Positions 1 to 9,220 of a DNA stretch of 64,000 nucleotides are shown in pieces. Position numbers and translations under genes: made by a program. The notes beneath the pieces were generated by a model, which worked only from the letters and a program-made list of their open reading frames with translations, was not told the DNA's origin and made no database searches. Location: positions 124,001 through 188,000 of the forward strand of contig CABYFG010000001.1 in the NCBI GenBank assembly GCA_902518185.1. Direction: 5' to 3'. The DNA is from an uncultured Pelagibacteraceae bacterium. Lineage in GTDB: Bacteria; Pseudomonadota; Alphaproteobacteria; Pelagibacterales; Pelagibacteraceae. Within the stretch, counting starts at the first letter, position 1, and each line of letters opens with the position of its first letter.

Positions 1-1
1 G

Positions 2-97
2 TTTGAGGTTTTATCAAAAAGGGTAGAAAACTTAGAATTAATTATTAAGAAATTAAAAAATTCCAAAAAAAGAACTAAACGGGTAAAAAAATCTTAA
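2..97 (+). CDS. 3' end of a gene entering from the left; possibly UbiK/BMFP-like
   Basis: An open frame runs from the window edge to TAA at 95-97 and gives a 31-residue tail beginning FEVLSKRVENLELIIKKLKN, followed by a basic end. The F-[ED]-V start and the LExxIKKL helix resemble the C-terminal coiled coil of the UbiK/BMFP (YqiC) family, an accessory factor for ubiquinone synthesis. That match is by eye on a short fragment, so the family is tentative. Its end overlaps the tail of the convergent histidine kinase gene by 23 bp, which is ordinary in a compact genome. Confidence 0.4.
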   Translation, partial: FEVLSKRVENLELIIKKLKNSKKRTKRVKKS

Positions 98-1394
98 CTC
101 CTAATCCTTTTAGAGGAGATTTTTCTAATTTTATATTTCCTCCGTGTGACCTAATAATGTCTGAAGCAATAGATAATCCAAGACCTACACTAGATTTTGC
201 ATCTGCTCTTCCCTTATTTATTTTGTAGAATGGTTTGAATACGTTGTTATATTCTTTTTCAGGTATCCCAGGTCCATTATCTTCAATCTTTATGAAAAGA
301 TTATTTTTTTTCTTACTAAGTTCGATATTAACCTTTTCACCATATTTAATTGCATTATCAATTAAATTATTAAGACATCTTTGAATTAAATTTTTTCTTC
401 CATTAATATAAACTCTAGGTGAAATTGTCTTGGTAATATTATTATTATTATATTTTTCAACAACTCTATTTATTAAATCGGACAAGTTAAATTGCTCATC
501 TTTTTCTTGAAATGAGGAACTTGTAAATTGTAGATACTCATTAAGCATTTTTTCCATTTCATTTATATCATCTGTTAAATTATTTTTTATATTTTTATCT
601 TTTATAAAAGCTGTTTGTAGCTTCATTCTTGTTAAGGGTGTTCTCAAATCATGGCTAATTCCAGATAACATCTCTGATCTTTGCTTAAGATGACGAACAA
701 TTCTTTTTCTCATTTTGTCAAATTCATAACCTGCTTGTCTAATTTCTGCAGCACCAGAGGGTTTAAATTCCTCAATTTCTTCTCCTCTTCCAAATTTTTC
801 TGCTGCTTTAGCAAGATTGGTTATTGGTCTAGTTTGATTTTTTAAAAAAATTAATGAGATTAAAACCATTATTAAAGCTGGCACGGTAATCCATAACGCA
901 AAAATTCTAGCCGAAGAACTTGTGACCCTATCTTTTGGAACTAAAAATTTGAAATATCCTTTATTATGTTTAATCCTAATATCAATCAGCTCTTTATATG
1001 TAAGTGAGTCAAACCAAAAATTACTTGAACCAAATTTCGATTTAAGTTCTCTTCTAAGAGTTCTATCAATAGGACTAAACCATCTTTCCTCAAACTTATA
1101 TACAAATTTTGGATCCTCTACATATTCAATGTTTAGATCTTGGTATACAGAAAAAAGATTTTTTATTTCATCTTTATTGTAAATTTCATCATTATAAACT
1201 TCAATAAAAGTATTTATTTCATTAACTAACGCTTTAGTCATACCTTTATTTGTTTTAATCCATAAACTATCAAAAAAAACAATTGTGATTATTAATTGCA
1301 AAACAATCACTGGCACTGCAACAATTAATAGCGCTCGGTAGAATAGTCTCTTTGGAAGAATATTTTTGATAAATTTATTCAATCCATAAAACAT
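75..1394 (-). CDS. EnvZ-type sensor histidine kinase
   Basis: Inner-membrane sensor kinase, partner of the OmpR-type regulator just upstream in the same operon. Visible in order are a first membrane segment (RALLIVAVPVIVLQLIITIV), a periplasmic sensor of about 120 residues, a second membrane segment (FALWITVPALIMVLISLIFL), a HAMP linker, the HisKA H-box GISHDLRTPLTRMKL with the phospho-accepting His, and an HATPase domain with N-box (NNLIDNAIKYG) and G-boxes (DNGPGIP, GLGLSIA). The frame opens at 1442, but an ATG at 1394 is preceded by a good ribosome binding site (AGAGGAG) and leaves only a 20-bp overlap with the regulator, so I prefer it (439 aa). The signal is probably envelope or osmotic stress, by analogy with EnvZ. 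Confidence 0.9.
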   Translation of the reverse strand: MFYGLNKFIKNILPKRLFYRALLIVAVPVIVLQLIITIVFFDSLWIKTNKGMTKALVNEINTFIEVYNDEIYNKDEIKNLFSVYQDLNIEYVEDPKFVYKFEERWFSPIDRTLRRELKSKFGSSNFWFDSLTYKELIDIRIKHNKGYFKFLVPKDRVTSSSARIFALWITVPALIMVLISLIFLKNQTRPITNLAKAAEKFGRGEEIEEFKPSGAAEIRQAGYEFDKMRKRIVRHLKQRSEMLSGISHDLRTPLTRMKLQTAFIKDKNIKNNLTDDINEMEKMLNEYLQFTSSSFQEKDEQFNLSDLINRVVEKYNNNNITKTISPRVYINGRKNLIQRCLNNLIDNAIKYGEKVNIELSKKKNNLFIKIEDNGPGIPEKEYNNVFKPFYKINKGRADAKSSVGLGLSIASDIIRSHGGNIKLEKSPLKGLGVKIFLPV

Positions 1395-2052
1395 ATCCCA
1401 CTCCTCTGATTGTTTGAAGAAATTTTGGATTCTTTGGATCAATCTCGATTTTTTTCCTTAATCTAGTAATTATAACATCAATTGATCTTTCTTTATTTAA
1501 ATCTATTATAAGACCAATATCTTCCCTTGAAAAAGTTTTACCAGGATTATTAATCATTTTTTCTAGAATTTTTTTCTCAGTAGTATTAATTTTAAATTCT
1601 TTTTTACTTCTTAAAATTAATTGCTTATTTAAATCTATCTTAATATTTTTAAAATCAACTATTCTTAATTGGTCGTGACTTTTTGTTTTTTCAATTATAT
1701 TTTTAATTCTCAATATTAATTCTTTGGGTTCAAAAGGCTTTGGTAAATAGTCATCAGCACCAATTTCTAAACCTTCTATTCTTTCATCTGGCTCACCTTT
1801 TGCTGTGAGTAGAATAATTGGTGTTTGTAATTTTTTTTTATTCTGTTTTAAAAAATCTAGACCACTTTTACCTGGCATCATAATATCTAATATAATGAGA
1901 TCAAAATTTACAATTTTAATCTTTTCAGAAGCATCCTCTGCGTTACTCGCTGTTGTGACCAAAAAATTATTTTCGTTTAAATATTTTTTAACCAATGTTC
2001 TAATTCCATCATCATCATCAACCACAAGTATATGTGCTATAAAATTATCCAT
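1375..2052 (-). CDS. OmpR-type response regulator
   Basis: Cytoplasmic two-component response regulator of 225 aa. The receiver domain covers roughly residues 5-120 with the acidic cluster VVDDDD, the phospho-acceptor Asp56 in LIILDIMMPG, the conserved Thr/Ala in LLTAKGE and Lys in LPKPFEP. A winged-helix Trans_reg_C DNA-binding domain fills the C-terminal 95 residues (RSIDVIITRLRKKIE, then the RGVGY turn). It overlaps the kinase gene downstream and begins inside the last codons of the MarR gene upstream, so the three genes look co-transcribed. OmpR-class assignment is firm; the regulon cannot be read from this window. Confidence 0.93.
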   Translation of the reverse strand: MDNFIAHILVVDDDDGIRTLVKKYLNENNFLVTTASNAEDASEKIKIVNFDLIILDIMMPGKSGLDFLKQNKKKLQTPIILLTAKGEPDERIEGLEIGADDYLPKPFEPKELILRIKNIIEKTKSHDQLRIVDFKNIKIDLNKQLILRSKKEFKINTTEKKILEKMINNPGKTFSREDIGLIIDLNKERSIDVIITRLRKKIEIDPKNPKFLQTIRGVGYVLWIE

Positions 2053-2482
2053 TGATTATCTTTTTTAAAACTTTATCGAAATTTATAACCTCCTCAGAAC
2101 TGGAGTTGAGTAGAGCATTATAAATTCTTTTTTTTTGTATTTCGAAGATCTCATTAAAAATTTTTTTTCCTTTATCATTTAAGTAGACATGTTTTACTCT
2201 AGTATCTTGCTCATCCTTTTTAAACACAAGTATGTCAATCTTAATAAGATCTTTCAAAACCCTGTTAAGACTTTGTTTTGTTACTTTTAGTTTTTTCAAA
2301 AGCTCTGATATTGATAATCCTTCATACATTGATAATAAATGAATGACCTTTTGGTGAGCTAATCCAAGCGAGTATTTATTCAAAACCTTCTTTGAGTCTG
2401 AAAAAGTTTCTCTATAACTAATAAACAGTTTTTCAATTAAATCTTTTAATTGATCATCTTTTAGATATAAAAGTTGTTTCAT
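2045..2482 (-). CDS. MarR-family transcriptional regulator
   Basis: A winged-helix regulator of 145 aa beginning MKQLLYLKDDQLKDLIEKLF. It has the MarR pattern: an N-terminal dimerisation helix, a helix-turn-helix (LSISELLKKLKVTKQSLNRVLKDLI), a beta wing with the family Asp-x-Arg signature (DEQDTRVKHVYLNDKG) and C-terminal helices. The open frame extends upstream to 2695, but that part is antisense to ilvE and has no MarR character, so I place the start at the ATG at 2482. It is divergent from ilvE across 68 bp, which makes ilvE or its own operon a plausible target. It overlaps the response regulator gene by 8 bp. The effector is unknown. Confidence 0.85.
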   Translation of the reverse strand: MKQLLYLKDDQLKDLIEKLFISYRETFSDSKKVLNKYSLGLAHQKVIHLLSMYEGLSISELLKKLKVTKQSLNRVLKDLIKIDILVFKKDEQDTRVKHVYLNDKGKKIFNEIFEIQKKRIYNALLNSSSEEVINFDKVLKKIING

Positions 2483-2550
2483 TATTGGTAAGTTATATTG
2501 ACATATTATAGATACAAAGATATTTTTCAGTAAGAATTTTATTTCATTAA

Positions 2551-3432
2551 ATGATACCGTACGACAAAAGATCAGGTAAAATATGGTACAATGGACATCT
2601 TGTCGATTGGTCCGACGTGAAAGTTCATGTCTTAAGTCATGGATTGCATTATGCAAGCTGTGTATTTGAGGGTGAACGAGTTTATGATGGCACAATTTTT
2701 AAGTTAGAGGAGCATACGTCTAGATTATTCCATTCCGCAAAAAGAATGGGTTTTGAAATCCCCTACAGTGAGGATGAAATTAATAATGCATCAAAAAAAA
2801 TAGTTAACACTCAAAAAGTAGAGAATGGTTATGTTAGACCAGTTGCGTGGAGAGGTAGTGAAATGATGGCAATCTCTGCACAGCAGACAAAGATACATGT
2901 TGCAATAGCAACTTGGGAGTGGGGATCATATTTTGATCCTAAACTTAAAGTTGAGGGAATTAGACTAAACATCTCCAACTGGCGAAGACCTGCGCCAAAT
3001 ACAATTCCGTGGGATACAAAAGCTTCTGGTCTTTATATGATTTGTACACTCTCAAAACATGAGGCAGAGAAACAAGGTTATACAGATTCTCTCATGCTTG
3101 ATCATGAGGGAAACGTAGCAGAAGCAACAGGAGCAAACATTTTTTTTAAAGATAAAAACGGGAATCTTCATACCCCAATACCAGATTCATTCTTAGATGG
3201 AATTACAAGAAGGACAGTAATTGAAATTGCAAAATCAAAAAATATCAGGGTTAATGAGAGAAAGATCAAGCCTGAGGAACTAAAAAATTTTGTTGGATGT
3301 TTTTTAACAGGAACAGCCGCTGAAGTTACGCCAGTGTCATGTATTGCAGAAAATAATTTTAAAGTATGTGATCTAATTCTTGATTTAAATGAGAGCTATT
3401 TAAATTTAGTGAAAAAGAAAAAAGCAGCTTAG
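2551..3432 (+). CDS. ilvE: Branched-chain amino acid aminotransferase
   Basis: PLP-dependent fold-type IV aminotransferase (293 aa, the usual length) that interconverts Val, Leu and Ile with their 2-oxo acids in the cytoplasm. The N-terminal substrate loop (HVLSHGLHYASCVFEGERVY), the probable PLP lysine at about residue 157 in DTKASGLYMI, and the cofactor-binding motifs EATGANIFF and LTGTAAEVTPV are all present. D-amino-acid transaminase and aminodeoxychorismate lyase share the fold, but length and the GLHYASCVFEGERVY loop favour IlvE. The stop overlaps the convergent pgsA stop by 4 bp. The divergent MarR gene may regulate it. Confidence 0.95.
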   Translation: MIPYDKRSGKIWYNGHLVDWSDVKVHVLSHGLHYASCVFEGERVYDGTIFKLEEHTSRLFHSAKRMGFEIPYSEDEINNASKKIVNTQKVENGYVRPVAWRGSEMMAISAQQTKIHVAIATWEWGSYFDPKLKVEGIRLNISNWRRPAPNTIPWDTKASGLYMICTLSKHEAEKQGYTDSLMLDHEGNVAEATGANIFFKDKNGNLHTPIPDSFLDGITRRTVIEIAKSKNIRVNERKIKPEELKNFVGCFLTGTAAEVTPVSCIAENNFKVCDLILDLNESYLNLVKKKKAA

Positions 3433-4013
3433 TCTTTATTATCCTCAGAAATTGCGTGGTCAATTCCTTTACGCATATACTCATAACCTGTAAAAAGTGT
3501 TAGAGCTGCTGAAAGCCATAACAATATAATGCCTATGGTTTGTGCATTATAATCCTGGAAATTAATGATCTTATTTCCAGTTTCACCTGATAACAAAAGA
3601 GCTATAGAAACCATCTGCAAAACAGTTTTCAGTTTAGCTAAATTTGATACAGGAAGTTTAATTTTTCCTTTAGCTAAAAATTCTCTTAAACCAGAGACCA
3701 GAATTTCTCTAGTTAGTATAATTATGGCTGCGATTACTTCATAGTTACGAATAGTTCCATCCATTACTAACAATATAAGAGCTGCGGCAACAATTATTTT
3801 ATCTGCGATTGGATCTAATAATTCACCAAGTTTTGATTCTTCACCTAGAAATCTTGCCAACATACCATCTAAAAAATCAGTGAATGAAGCTATAATGAAT
3901 AAAATCAAAGCAGTTAGATCCCCATAAAAACCTGGCAAATAAAAAGCTAAAACAAAAAATGGAACTATTAAAATTCTACCTATAGTTAAAATATTTGGAA
4001 TTTTTTTTAGCAT
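3429..4013 (-). CDS. pgsA: CDP-diacylglycerol--glycerol-3-phosphate 3-phosphatidyltransferase
   Basis: Integral membrane enzyme that makes phosphatidylglycerol phosphate, committing CDP-diacylglycerol to phosphatidylglycerol and cardiolipin. The CDP-alcohol phosphatidyltransferase motif D-x2-DG-x2-AR-x8-G-x3-D-x3-D is complete (TDFLDGMLARFLGEES, then GELLDPIADK). Several hydrophobic segments follow, and 194 aa is the normal size. It lies 9 bp downstream of uvrC on the same strand, the uvrC-pgsA order seen in many proteobacteria. Nothing unusual. Confidence 0.95.
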   Translation of the reverse strand: MLKKIPNILTIGRILIVPFFVLAFYLPGFYGDLTALILFIIASFTDFLDGMLARFLGEESKLGELLDPIADKIIVAAALILLVMDGTIRNYEVIAAIIILTREILVSGLREFLAKGKIKLPVSNLAKLKTVLQMVSIALLLSGETGNKIINFQDYNAQTIGIILLWLSAALTLFTGYEYMRKGIDHAISEDNKD

Positions 4014-4022
4014 ATTTTGTTT

Positions 4023-5858
4023 TTATTCGTGAAAAAAATTATATATCTTTTTTGCGACTTTATCTTCTACACCCTCAACTGACTTTATTTCATCAAGGCT
4101 TGCCGATTCAACTGCTCTAGCAGAACCAAAATGATTTAATAACGCTCTTTTTCTTATAGAACCAATACCTTCAATTTGATCAAGTAAAGACTGACTAATT
4201 CCTCTTTTTCTTTTTGCTCTATGAGCACTTATAGCAAATCTATGAGATTCATCTCTTATTCTTTGCAGAAAAAATAAAGTGGGGTCGTTTTTCTCAAATT
4301 TAAACTCTTTTCCATTATGAAAAAAAGATTCATTACCACTATTTCTTTGTTTCCCTTTAGCTATTGCTACTATAGGCAAATCGTGAAGGCCAAGTTCATT
4401 GAGTGTTTCTCTTGCAACAGAATATTGACCTTTTCCACCATCAATTAGAACTAGATCAGGAAAAGTTAGATAATTATCTTTTTCTTGGATAGCTCTTTTG
4501 AATCTTCGATTTAGCACTTCACGCATCATTCCATAGTCATCTTGTTCATTTTTTTTTATTTTTATATTAAATTTTCTGTATCTTTTTTTAATAAATCCTT
4601 CATCACCATAAGCAATCAATGCTCCAATACTATTAGTTCCTTGGATATGACTGTTATCATAAACTTCAATCAAATTTATATTTGTCTCTAAACTAAATTT
4701 ACTAGCAACAGCATCAAATAATTCTCTATTATTCTGACTTTCGTACAGTTTTCTATTTAGACTATCTTTTGCATTTTTTATTGCTTGATTAATTACTTTT
4801 AATTTCGAACCCTTTTTTGCAACAGAAATATTAATTTGTTTTTCCTCTTTATGAGAAAGAGTTTTTTCTATCAAATCTTTTTCTTTTATTTCCTCAGATA
4901 ATATTATTGATGAAGGAACACTTTTATTCTCATAAAATTGAGAAACAAAAGAATTCAATATATCACTTAATTTTTCATCCGGATCATGTTTAGGAAAAAA
5001 AGCTTGATTACCCCAATTTTGTTTTGAACGGTAAAAGAAAACTTGAATACAAGTTTTACCAGATTCTTTATAGCCAGCGATTACATCTGCCTCAATCAAA
5101 TTTGCCTCATTAATTCTTTGAGAAGACTGAATAATGTTTAAAGATTTAATTCTATCTCTTAATATTACTGCTTTTTCAAAATCTAAATTATCACTAGCTT
5201 TTTCCATTTGATCTGAAAGACTTTTTTGTATTTTTCTAGATTTACCCGAGACGAATTCAATTGCGTCTTCGACGGTTTTTTTATATTCGTCTTCATCAAT
5301 ATATCCAACACATGGTCCTGAGCATCTTTTTATCTGATATAAAATACAAGGACGTTGTCTATTTTTAAACACTGTATCATCACAAACTCTTAAGTGAAAA
5401 ATTTTTTGGATCATTTTAATTGTCCAATTAGCCGAACCTGCTGAGGCAAAAGGCCCAAAGTAAAAACCTTCTTTTGCTTTTTTTCCTCTATGCCTTTTTA
5501 TTTGAGACCACTTATCTTTGTTTCCAATAAAGATAAATGGGAAAGATTTATCATCTCGTAAAAGAATATTAAATTTTGGTTTATATTTTTTGATTAGATT
5601 TGCCTCAAGCAGTAAAGCTTCACTCTCATTAGAAGTTGTAGTTATTTCCAATTTTCTCATTTGAGACAGCATCCTCTCTGTTCTAATAATATGATTTTTT
5701 TCAGCGACATAGCTTTTGAGTCTATTAGGTAAATTTTTTGCTTTCCCAACGTAAAGGATATCTCCTTTTTCACTAAGCATCCTATAAACACCTGGTAATT
5801 TTGGAATTAAAGGTAGTTCTTTTTTTATTACTTCTTTACCAATCTCAGAACTTATCAT
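4023..5858 (-). CDS. uvrC: UvrABC system protein C (excision endonuclease subunit)
   Basis: Makes both incisions in nucleotide excision repair after loading by UvrA and UvrB. The N-terminal GIY-YIG nuclease ([20 protein letters not shown]), the YFGPF motif, a central UVR helix pair that binds UvrB ([24 protein letters not shown]), the RNase-H-like C-terminal nuclease ([25 protein letters not shown]) and terminal helix-hairpin-helix repeats ([18 protein letters not shown]) are all seen. The frame can be extended to a TTG at 5888, deep inside folB; the ATG at 5858 gives a 14-bp overlap and about 611 aa, so I prefer it. Its partner uvrB lies at 9202-11376. Confidence 0.96.
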   Translation of the reverse strand: MISSEIGKEVIKKELPLIPKLPGVYRMLSEKGDILYVGKAKNLPNRLKSYVAEKNHIIRTERMLSQMRKLEITTTSNESEALLLEANLIKKYKPKFNILLRDDKSFPFIFIGNKDKWSQIKRHRGKKAKEGFYFGPFASAGSANWTIKMIQKIFHLRVCDDTVFKNRQRPCILYQIKRCSGPCVGYIDEDEYKKTVEDAIEFVSGKSRKIQKSLSDQMEKASDNLDFEKAVILRDRIKSLNIIQSSQRINEANLIEADVIAGYKESGKTCIQVFFYRSKQNWGNQAFFPKHDPDEKLSDILNSFVSQFYENKSVPSSIILSEEIKEKDLIEKTLSHKEEKQINISVAKKGSKLKVINQAIKNAKDSLNRKLYESQNNRELFDAVASKFSLETNINLIEVYDNSHIQGTNSIGALIAYGDEGFIKKRYRKFNIKIKKNEQDDYGMMREVLNRRFKRAIQEKDNYLTFPDLVLIDGGKGQYSVARETLNELGLHDLPIVAIAKGKQRNSGNESFFHNGKEFKFEKNDPTLFFLQRIRDESHRFAISAHRAKRKRGISQSLLDQIEGIGSIRKRALLNHFGSARAVESASLDEIKSVEGVEDKVAKKIYNFFHE

Positions 5859-6270
5859 GACTTCTTTTTTTGGTAATTTGAATACCAACAGATGAACATT
5901 GTTTCATAATTTCTAATTTTTCAATTTTAAGCATTATTTTACCTATTCTCTTATCTTTGAAAAGCTCGTCAAAAACGGCTTCAGCTAAAGTTTCTAAGAA
6001 ATTATAGTGCTTCTTTTTAATAAGTTTTTTTATTAATTTTACAATAGTAGCATAATTCACAATGGACCTAAGATCTTTATCGTTTGAGGGCTTTTTATCT
6101 TGATAATCAATTTCCAAACTAAATTTTACTTTTTGTGCTTTCTCTTTTTCAAAATCATAATAACCAAGCTTTAAATCTAGAATAAGTTCATTAATGAGAA
6201 TTTTTTTCTCATAATTAAATAAGCTTTTGGATTTATCAATTTTAACAATCTTTAAATTATTTTTTCTCAT
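5845..6270 (-). CDS. folB: Dihydroneopterin aldolase
   Basis: FolB-type enzyme of folate synthesis that converts 7,8-dihydroneopterin to 6-hydroxymethyl-dihydropterin and glycolaldehyde. The family core is visible: [20 protein letters not shown] (pterin-binding beta strand and turn), [14 protein letters not shown], and [14 protein letters not shown] with the conserved Glu, then [17 protein letters not shown]. It is longer than usual (141 rather than about 120 aa) because of a basic N-terminal extension. The start is one base from the end of the hydrolase gene upstream, and it overlaps uvrC downstream. A pteridine-reductase-like SDR lies two genes upstream, which supports a pterin/folate role. 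Confidence 0.88.
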   Translation of the reverse strand: MRKNNLKIVKIDKSKSLFNYEKKILINELILDLKLGYYDFEKEKAQKVKFSLEIDYQDKKPSNDKDLRSIVNYATIVKLIKKLIKKKHYNFLETLAEAVFDELFKDKRIGKIMLKIEKLEIMKQCSSVGIQITKKRSHDKF

Positions 6271-7407
6271 TTATAGCAAATTTTCTTTAAAGAAATTGAT
6301 GAATTGAGGCATATATACATCCATATTATCTCCACCAATGGTAACACCTCTAGAGAGACACTTTTCTTTTTTCATAGCTTTAAAAACTTTTTTGAAAGTT
6401 TTTCTTGGTTTATTTTGAGCCGCTTCATACCAAGCCTCTTCACTAGGATAAATTTTATATTTGTTTATTAGCCACTCTTTCCATATTGGATTAGTAACCC
6501 TGCCGTTATTGTCAACAAATACATCTGGACAATCATGAAGTGTCATTGCCATTTTTTCTCTCCAAGGTTTTTTACCGGCATGCCAAACATGGTACCAGCC
6601 CTCTTTAATATCAATTTTTACTTTACCTGGCGGTGCTTTAATTCTTTCTGCATGTTCTTTACAATACTTTGCTAAAGTCCAGTCATCTGCTCCTCCGTGT
6701 ACTACAAGTAATGTTGTATTAGAGGTTAATTCAGGGTCTGCAAAAAAACCAGCCATTCTACATTCTGCTGCTTCTGGAAGAATTGCGTCAAAACCTTTAG
6801 TGCCCTCAATAAATTTTGAAGTAAATTTTACATCTGACAAATAAAATGAGTTAGTCCCACCTCTAGAGTGACCAGTAGTTCCAAATTTTCCATTTGATCT
6901 TGGGTGTGATTGTAAAGCTTTTAATGCCATCATAGCATCAATTGCACCATTAATTAGAGGAACTTTAGACTGATCTCTCCAAGTTGCTCTTGCACCTCTA
7001 GGACAAAAATTATCTATAAATAATACACCAATGCCATTTTTTAAAAGATTTTGTGTTGCATGATAAACAAAGTCATTCCAAACATAATCACCTGGGCCAC
7101 CACTGCTGTGAGTATAAAATACTATTGGAACTTTATCATTCCCCTTTGGTAATTGTAGGTACCCCGTTATCTCAATTGGGTTTTTCAAATGTCCATCAAT
7201 TAATACTGTTCTTTGATCAAATCCAGTATATGAATTAAATTTTATTATCTCTCCACCTTTGTGAGTTTTTAATTTAGCAATACCATTCAACATAGACCTT
7301 TTTTTTGAGCAATTTGCTTTAGAGTCAAAATTTATATTTTTTGTTGAATGAGCAAATAAATTTGTTGTTAAAAGTAATGAAATTAAAACTAAAAAAATTT
7401 TTTTCAT
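6271..7407 (-). CDS. Secreted alpha/beta hydrolase, dienelactone-hydrolase-like
   Basis: A 378-aa protein with a clear Sec signal peptide (MKKIFLVLISLLLTTNLFAHS), so periplasmic or exported. The mature part is an alpha/beta hydrolase: an early oxyanion region (YTHSSGGPGDYVW), the nucleophile elbow GHSRGG (Ser), an acidic residue near VVHGGADDWT and a late His in GWYHVWH, giving a plausible Ser-Asp-His triad. It resembles dienelactone hydrolase/acetyl-xylan-esterase relatives; the substrate is unknown. It starts by ATGA overlap with a 35-codon fossil of the upstream SDR gene, so the copy of SDR that once preceded it has been lost. It separates folB from its likely ancestral neighbour. Confidence 0.8.
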   Translation of the reverse strand: MKKIFLVLISLLLTTNLFAHSTKNINFDSKANCSKKRSMLNGIAKLKTHKGGEIIKFNSYTGFDQRTVLIDGHLKNPIEITGYLQLPKGNDKVPIVFYTHSSGGPGDYVWNDFVYHATQNLLKNGIGVLFIDNFCPRGARATWRDQSKVPLINGAIDAMMALKALQSHPRSNGKFGTTGHSRGGTNSFYLSDVKFTSKFIEGTKGFDAILPEAAECRMAGFFADPELTSNTTLLVVHGGADDWTLAKYCKEHAERIKAPPGKVKIDIKEGWYHVWHAGKKPWREKMAMTLHDCPDVFVDNNGRVTNPIWKEWLINKYKIYPSEEAWYEAAQNKPRKTFKKVFKAMKKEKCLSRGVTIGGDNMDVYMPQFINFFKENLL

Positions 7408-7511
7408 TCTTTACCCATTATATTAGGTGTTTGCCAACTTAAGTTTTGACCTCTATAAATTGCTAAAACTTGGTCTGTAAAAGTAACTATATTTAAACTG
7501 CTCTTTTTCAT
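7404..7511 (-). pseudogene. Fossil C-terminal tail of a duplicated SDR gene
   Basis: The gap between the two hydrolase genes encodes a 35-residue frame whose last 27 residues (TDQVLAIYRGQNLSWQTPNI, then MGKE) align without gaps to the end of the intact SDR at 8465-9220 ([20 protein letters not shown], then MGGKE). The rest of the SDR is missing. The ATGA overlap with the following hydrolase is the same in both copies. An ATG opens the remnant, but a functional micropeptide is less likely than a relic of duplication. Confidence 0.8.
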
Positions 7512-7514
7512 CTT

Positions 7515-8468
7515 CTAAAGTCTTGATGCGATATACTCTTTGATTAGTGGGTGATAATGCATAAAACAATCAGCAAAATCTACTATATGAAAATTTTTAA
7601 CCGGCTCTTCCCAATCTGATCCAGCATATTTACATTTTTTTCCATTAACAGTTTTCTTTTCAGAAATTACAACTCTCTTAAAGTTAGGAACATCATCCAT
7701 CCAATCAGATGTTAATCCTTCAAATGCATCCATAGGATGTGTAAAAATTAAAACTGGTGCATTTCCTTTTTTAATTATGTCAATTTGATCTTGTCTCCAT
7801 TGAGCCATACCAGGATATTTTTTATGAAATTTTTGCATAGCTTTTTCATAGCCAACTTTTTTTACTTTATATTTTTTTGATAAATTCCAAAAACACGCGG
7901 GCATTAATGATATTCCTCCACCTACTTCTTCCATATATTTTGCTGTTAGCCTTAATGTTGCCCATCCTCCACAAGAGTGACCTGACATAAAAATTTGTTT
8001 CTTTGGTACTCCCATTTTAACAAATTTTTTAATAACTTCTAAATTACCCTCAACTCTTCTATCCATTTTTGAAGTCCCTGGATAAGGTCCTTCCCATTTT
8101 TTCATCCACATTCCTGCTTTTCCTAACTTAGCACCTAAATCACCTTCGAGTTGACCTTGGCAGTGAATATAAACCATGATTTCTTTACCATCTATTTTAT
8201 CACCAGCTAACTGAGCCCAATTTCTAAGCTCCGATCTCCAGAAGCAATGTTTTAATTTAACATCGTTTCCATCAGAACCATGGTTGTAAATTATGATTAT
8301 TTTATCTTTAGGATTATTTACTTGGAAATTTTCATTAATTTTAATTTTATCTTTCCATTTATTTGTCGGTATTACAAAACCATCTGTTTTTATAACTTCT
8401 TTTGAGTTTGCATAGGCACTACCACTCAATATTAAACTAAGCATGATAATTACTAAAAATTTTCTCAT
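7515..8468 (-). CDS. Secreted alpha/beta hydrolase
   Basis: A 317-aa exported protein with a signal peptide ([20 protein letters not shown]). It has an alpha/beta hydrolase layout: an early strand and turn IIIYNHGSDGND, the nucleophile elbow MSGHSCGGW (Ser), an acid candidate in FTHPMDAFEG and a late His in NFHIVDFADCFMHYHPL. Several Cys and Trp residues suggest a folded, perhaps disulfide-containing periplasmic enzyme. Sequence similarity to the neighbouring hydrolase is low apart from the fold, so they need not be recent copies. It is coupled to the SDR by a 4-bp ATGA overlap. The substrate is unknown; an ester of a carbohydrate or small aromatic is a guess. Confidence 0.78.
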   Translation of the reverse strand: MRKFLVIIMLSLILSGSAYANSKEVIKTDGFVIPTNKWKDKIKINENFQVNNPKDKIIIIYNHGSDGNDVKLKHCFWRSELRNWAQLAGDKIDGKEIMVYIHCQGQLEGDLGAKLGKAGMWMKKWEGPYPGTSKMDRRVEGNLEVIKKFVKMGVPKKQIFMSGHSCGGWATLRLTAKYMEEVGGGISLMPACFWNLSKKYKVKKVGYEKAMQKFHKKYPGMAQWRQDQIDIIKKGNAPVLIFTHPMDAFEGLTSDWMDDVPNFKRVVISEKKTVNGKKCKYAGSDWEEPVKNFHIVDFADCFMHYHPLIKEYIASRL

Positions 8469-9220
8469 TCTTTTCCTCCCATAATATCTGGTGTCTGCCA
8501 GTTTAAATTTTGACCACTATCAATTGCTAAAACCTGACCTGTAATAGATATATTTTTTATAAAAAAGTCAACCGCATTACATATTTGTTCAACGTCAACT
8601 TGTCTTTTAAGTGGAGTTGCCATGTATTGTTTTTTGAAATGTTTTTCAGACTGTCTCTTATTTTTGATTGTGGGTCCTGGTGCTATTCCATTTACCCTTA
8701 TTTTTGGTGCAAAACTCATAGCACTTGTTTTTGTAAGAGTATAGAGGCCGGTTTTACTTATTGTGTATGAAAAAAAGTAGGGGGTAAGTTTAAAAACTCT
8801 TTGATCAATTATATTAATTATATTGTTGTTTCCCCCTTTAACATTTTTGGCAAATTCTTTTGATAGTAGAGCTGGGGTTCTTAAATTTGTTTTTAAATGT
8901 TTATCCCAGCTATCTGTTGTGAAAGTTTCAAGTTTATCGTTTTCAAACAATGAAGCATTATTTATTAAACAATCAAAATATTTTAATTTTGATTTTGCGT
9001 GTTTAATAATTTTATTTACATCATTTTCTTTACTTAAATCACCTTTCATAAGGTAAACTTTAGTACCATTTAACACTAATTCTTTTTTGAGTTTTTCAGC
9101 TTTTGATTTTGATTTATTGAAATGAATTAATATTTCCTTGTTAAATCCAGATAATTTTTTTGCAATTGCAGCTCCAATTCTTGTCGCTCCACCTGTAATA
9201 ATTATTTTCCGTGCTTCCAT
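8465..9220 (-). CDS. Short-chain dehydrogenase, pteridine-reductase/FolM-like
   Basis: A 251-aa classical SDR. The cofactor motif is [15 protein letters not shown]; the R-I-G form is typical of pteridine reductases and FolM (dihydromonapterin/dihydrofolate reductase) rather than of FabG. The NNAS strand, the catalytic Ser region ([15 protein letters not shown]; the usual Ser position is unclear) and Y-x3-K in [11 protein letters not shown] follow, then the PG loop (NGIAPGPTI). Proximity to folB supports reduction of a pterin or dihydrofolate using NADPH. It overlaps uvrB by 19 bp and the hydrolase by 4 bp, so it is part of one long leftward operon. A truncated second copy of its tail lies at 7404-7511. 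Confidence 0.82.
   Translation of the reverse strand: MEARKIIITGGATRIGAAIAKKLSGFNKEILIHFNKSKSKAEKLKKELVLNGTKVYLMKGDLSKENDVNKIIKHAKSKLKYFDCLINNASLFENDKLETFTTDSWDKHLKTNLRTPALLSKEFAKNVKGGNNNIINIIDQRVFKLTPYFFSYTISKTGLYTLTKTSAMSFAPKIRVNGIAPGPTIKNKRQSEKHFKKQYMATPLKRQVDVEQICNAVDFFIKNISITGQVLAIDSGQNLNWQTPDIMGGKE

Noticed and set aside
922..1182. Open frame opposite the sensor kinase
   Set aside because: Complete overlap with a conserved kinase domain and no protein features of its own.
2483..2695. Upstream extension of the MarR gene
   Set aside because: The extra residues are antisense to ilvE, rich in His and Cys, and unlike any MarR N-terminus.
5859..5888. TTG start extending uvrC upstream
   Set aside because: Needs a TTG start and a larger overlap with folB; the ATG at 5858 gives a normal UvrC N-terminus.
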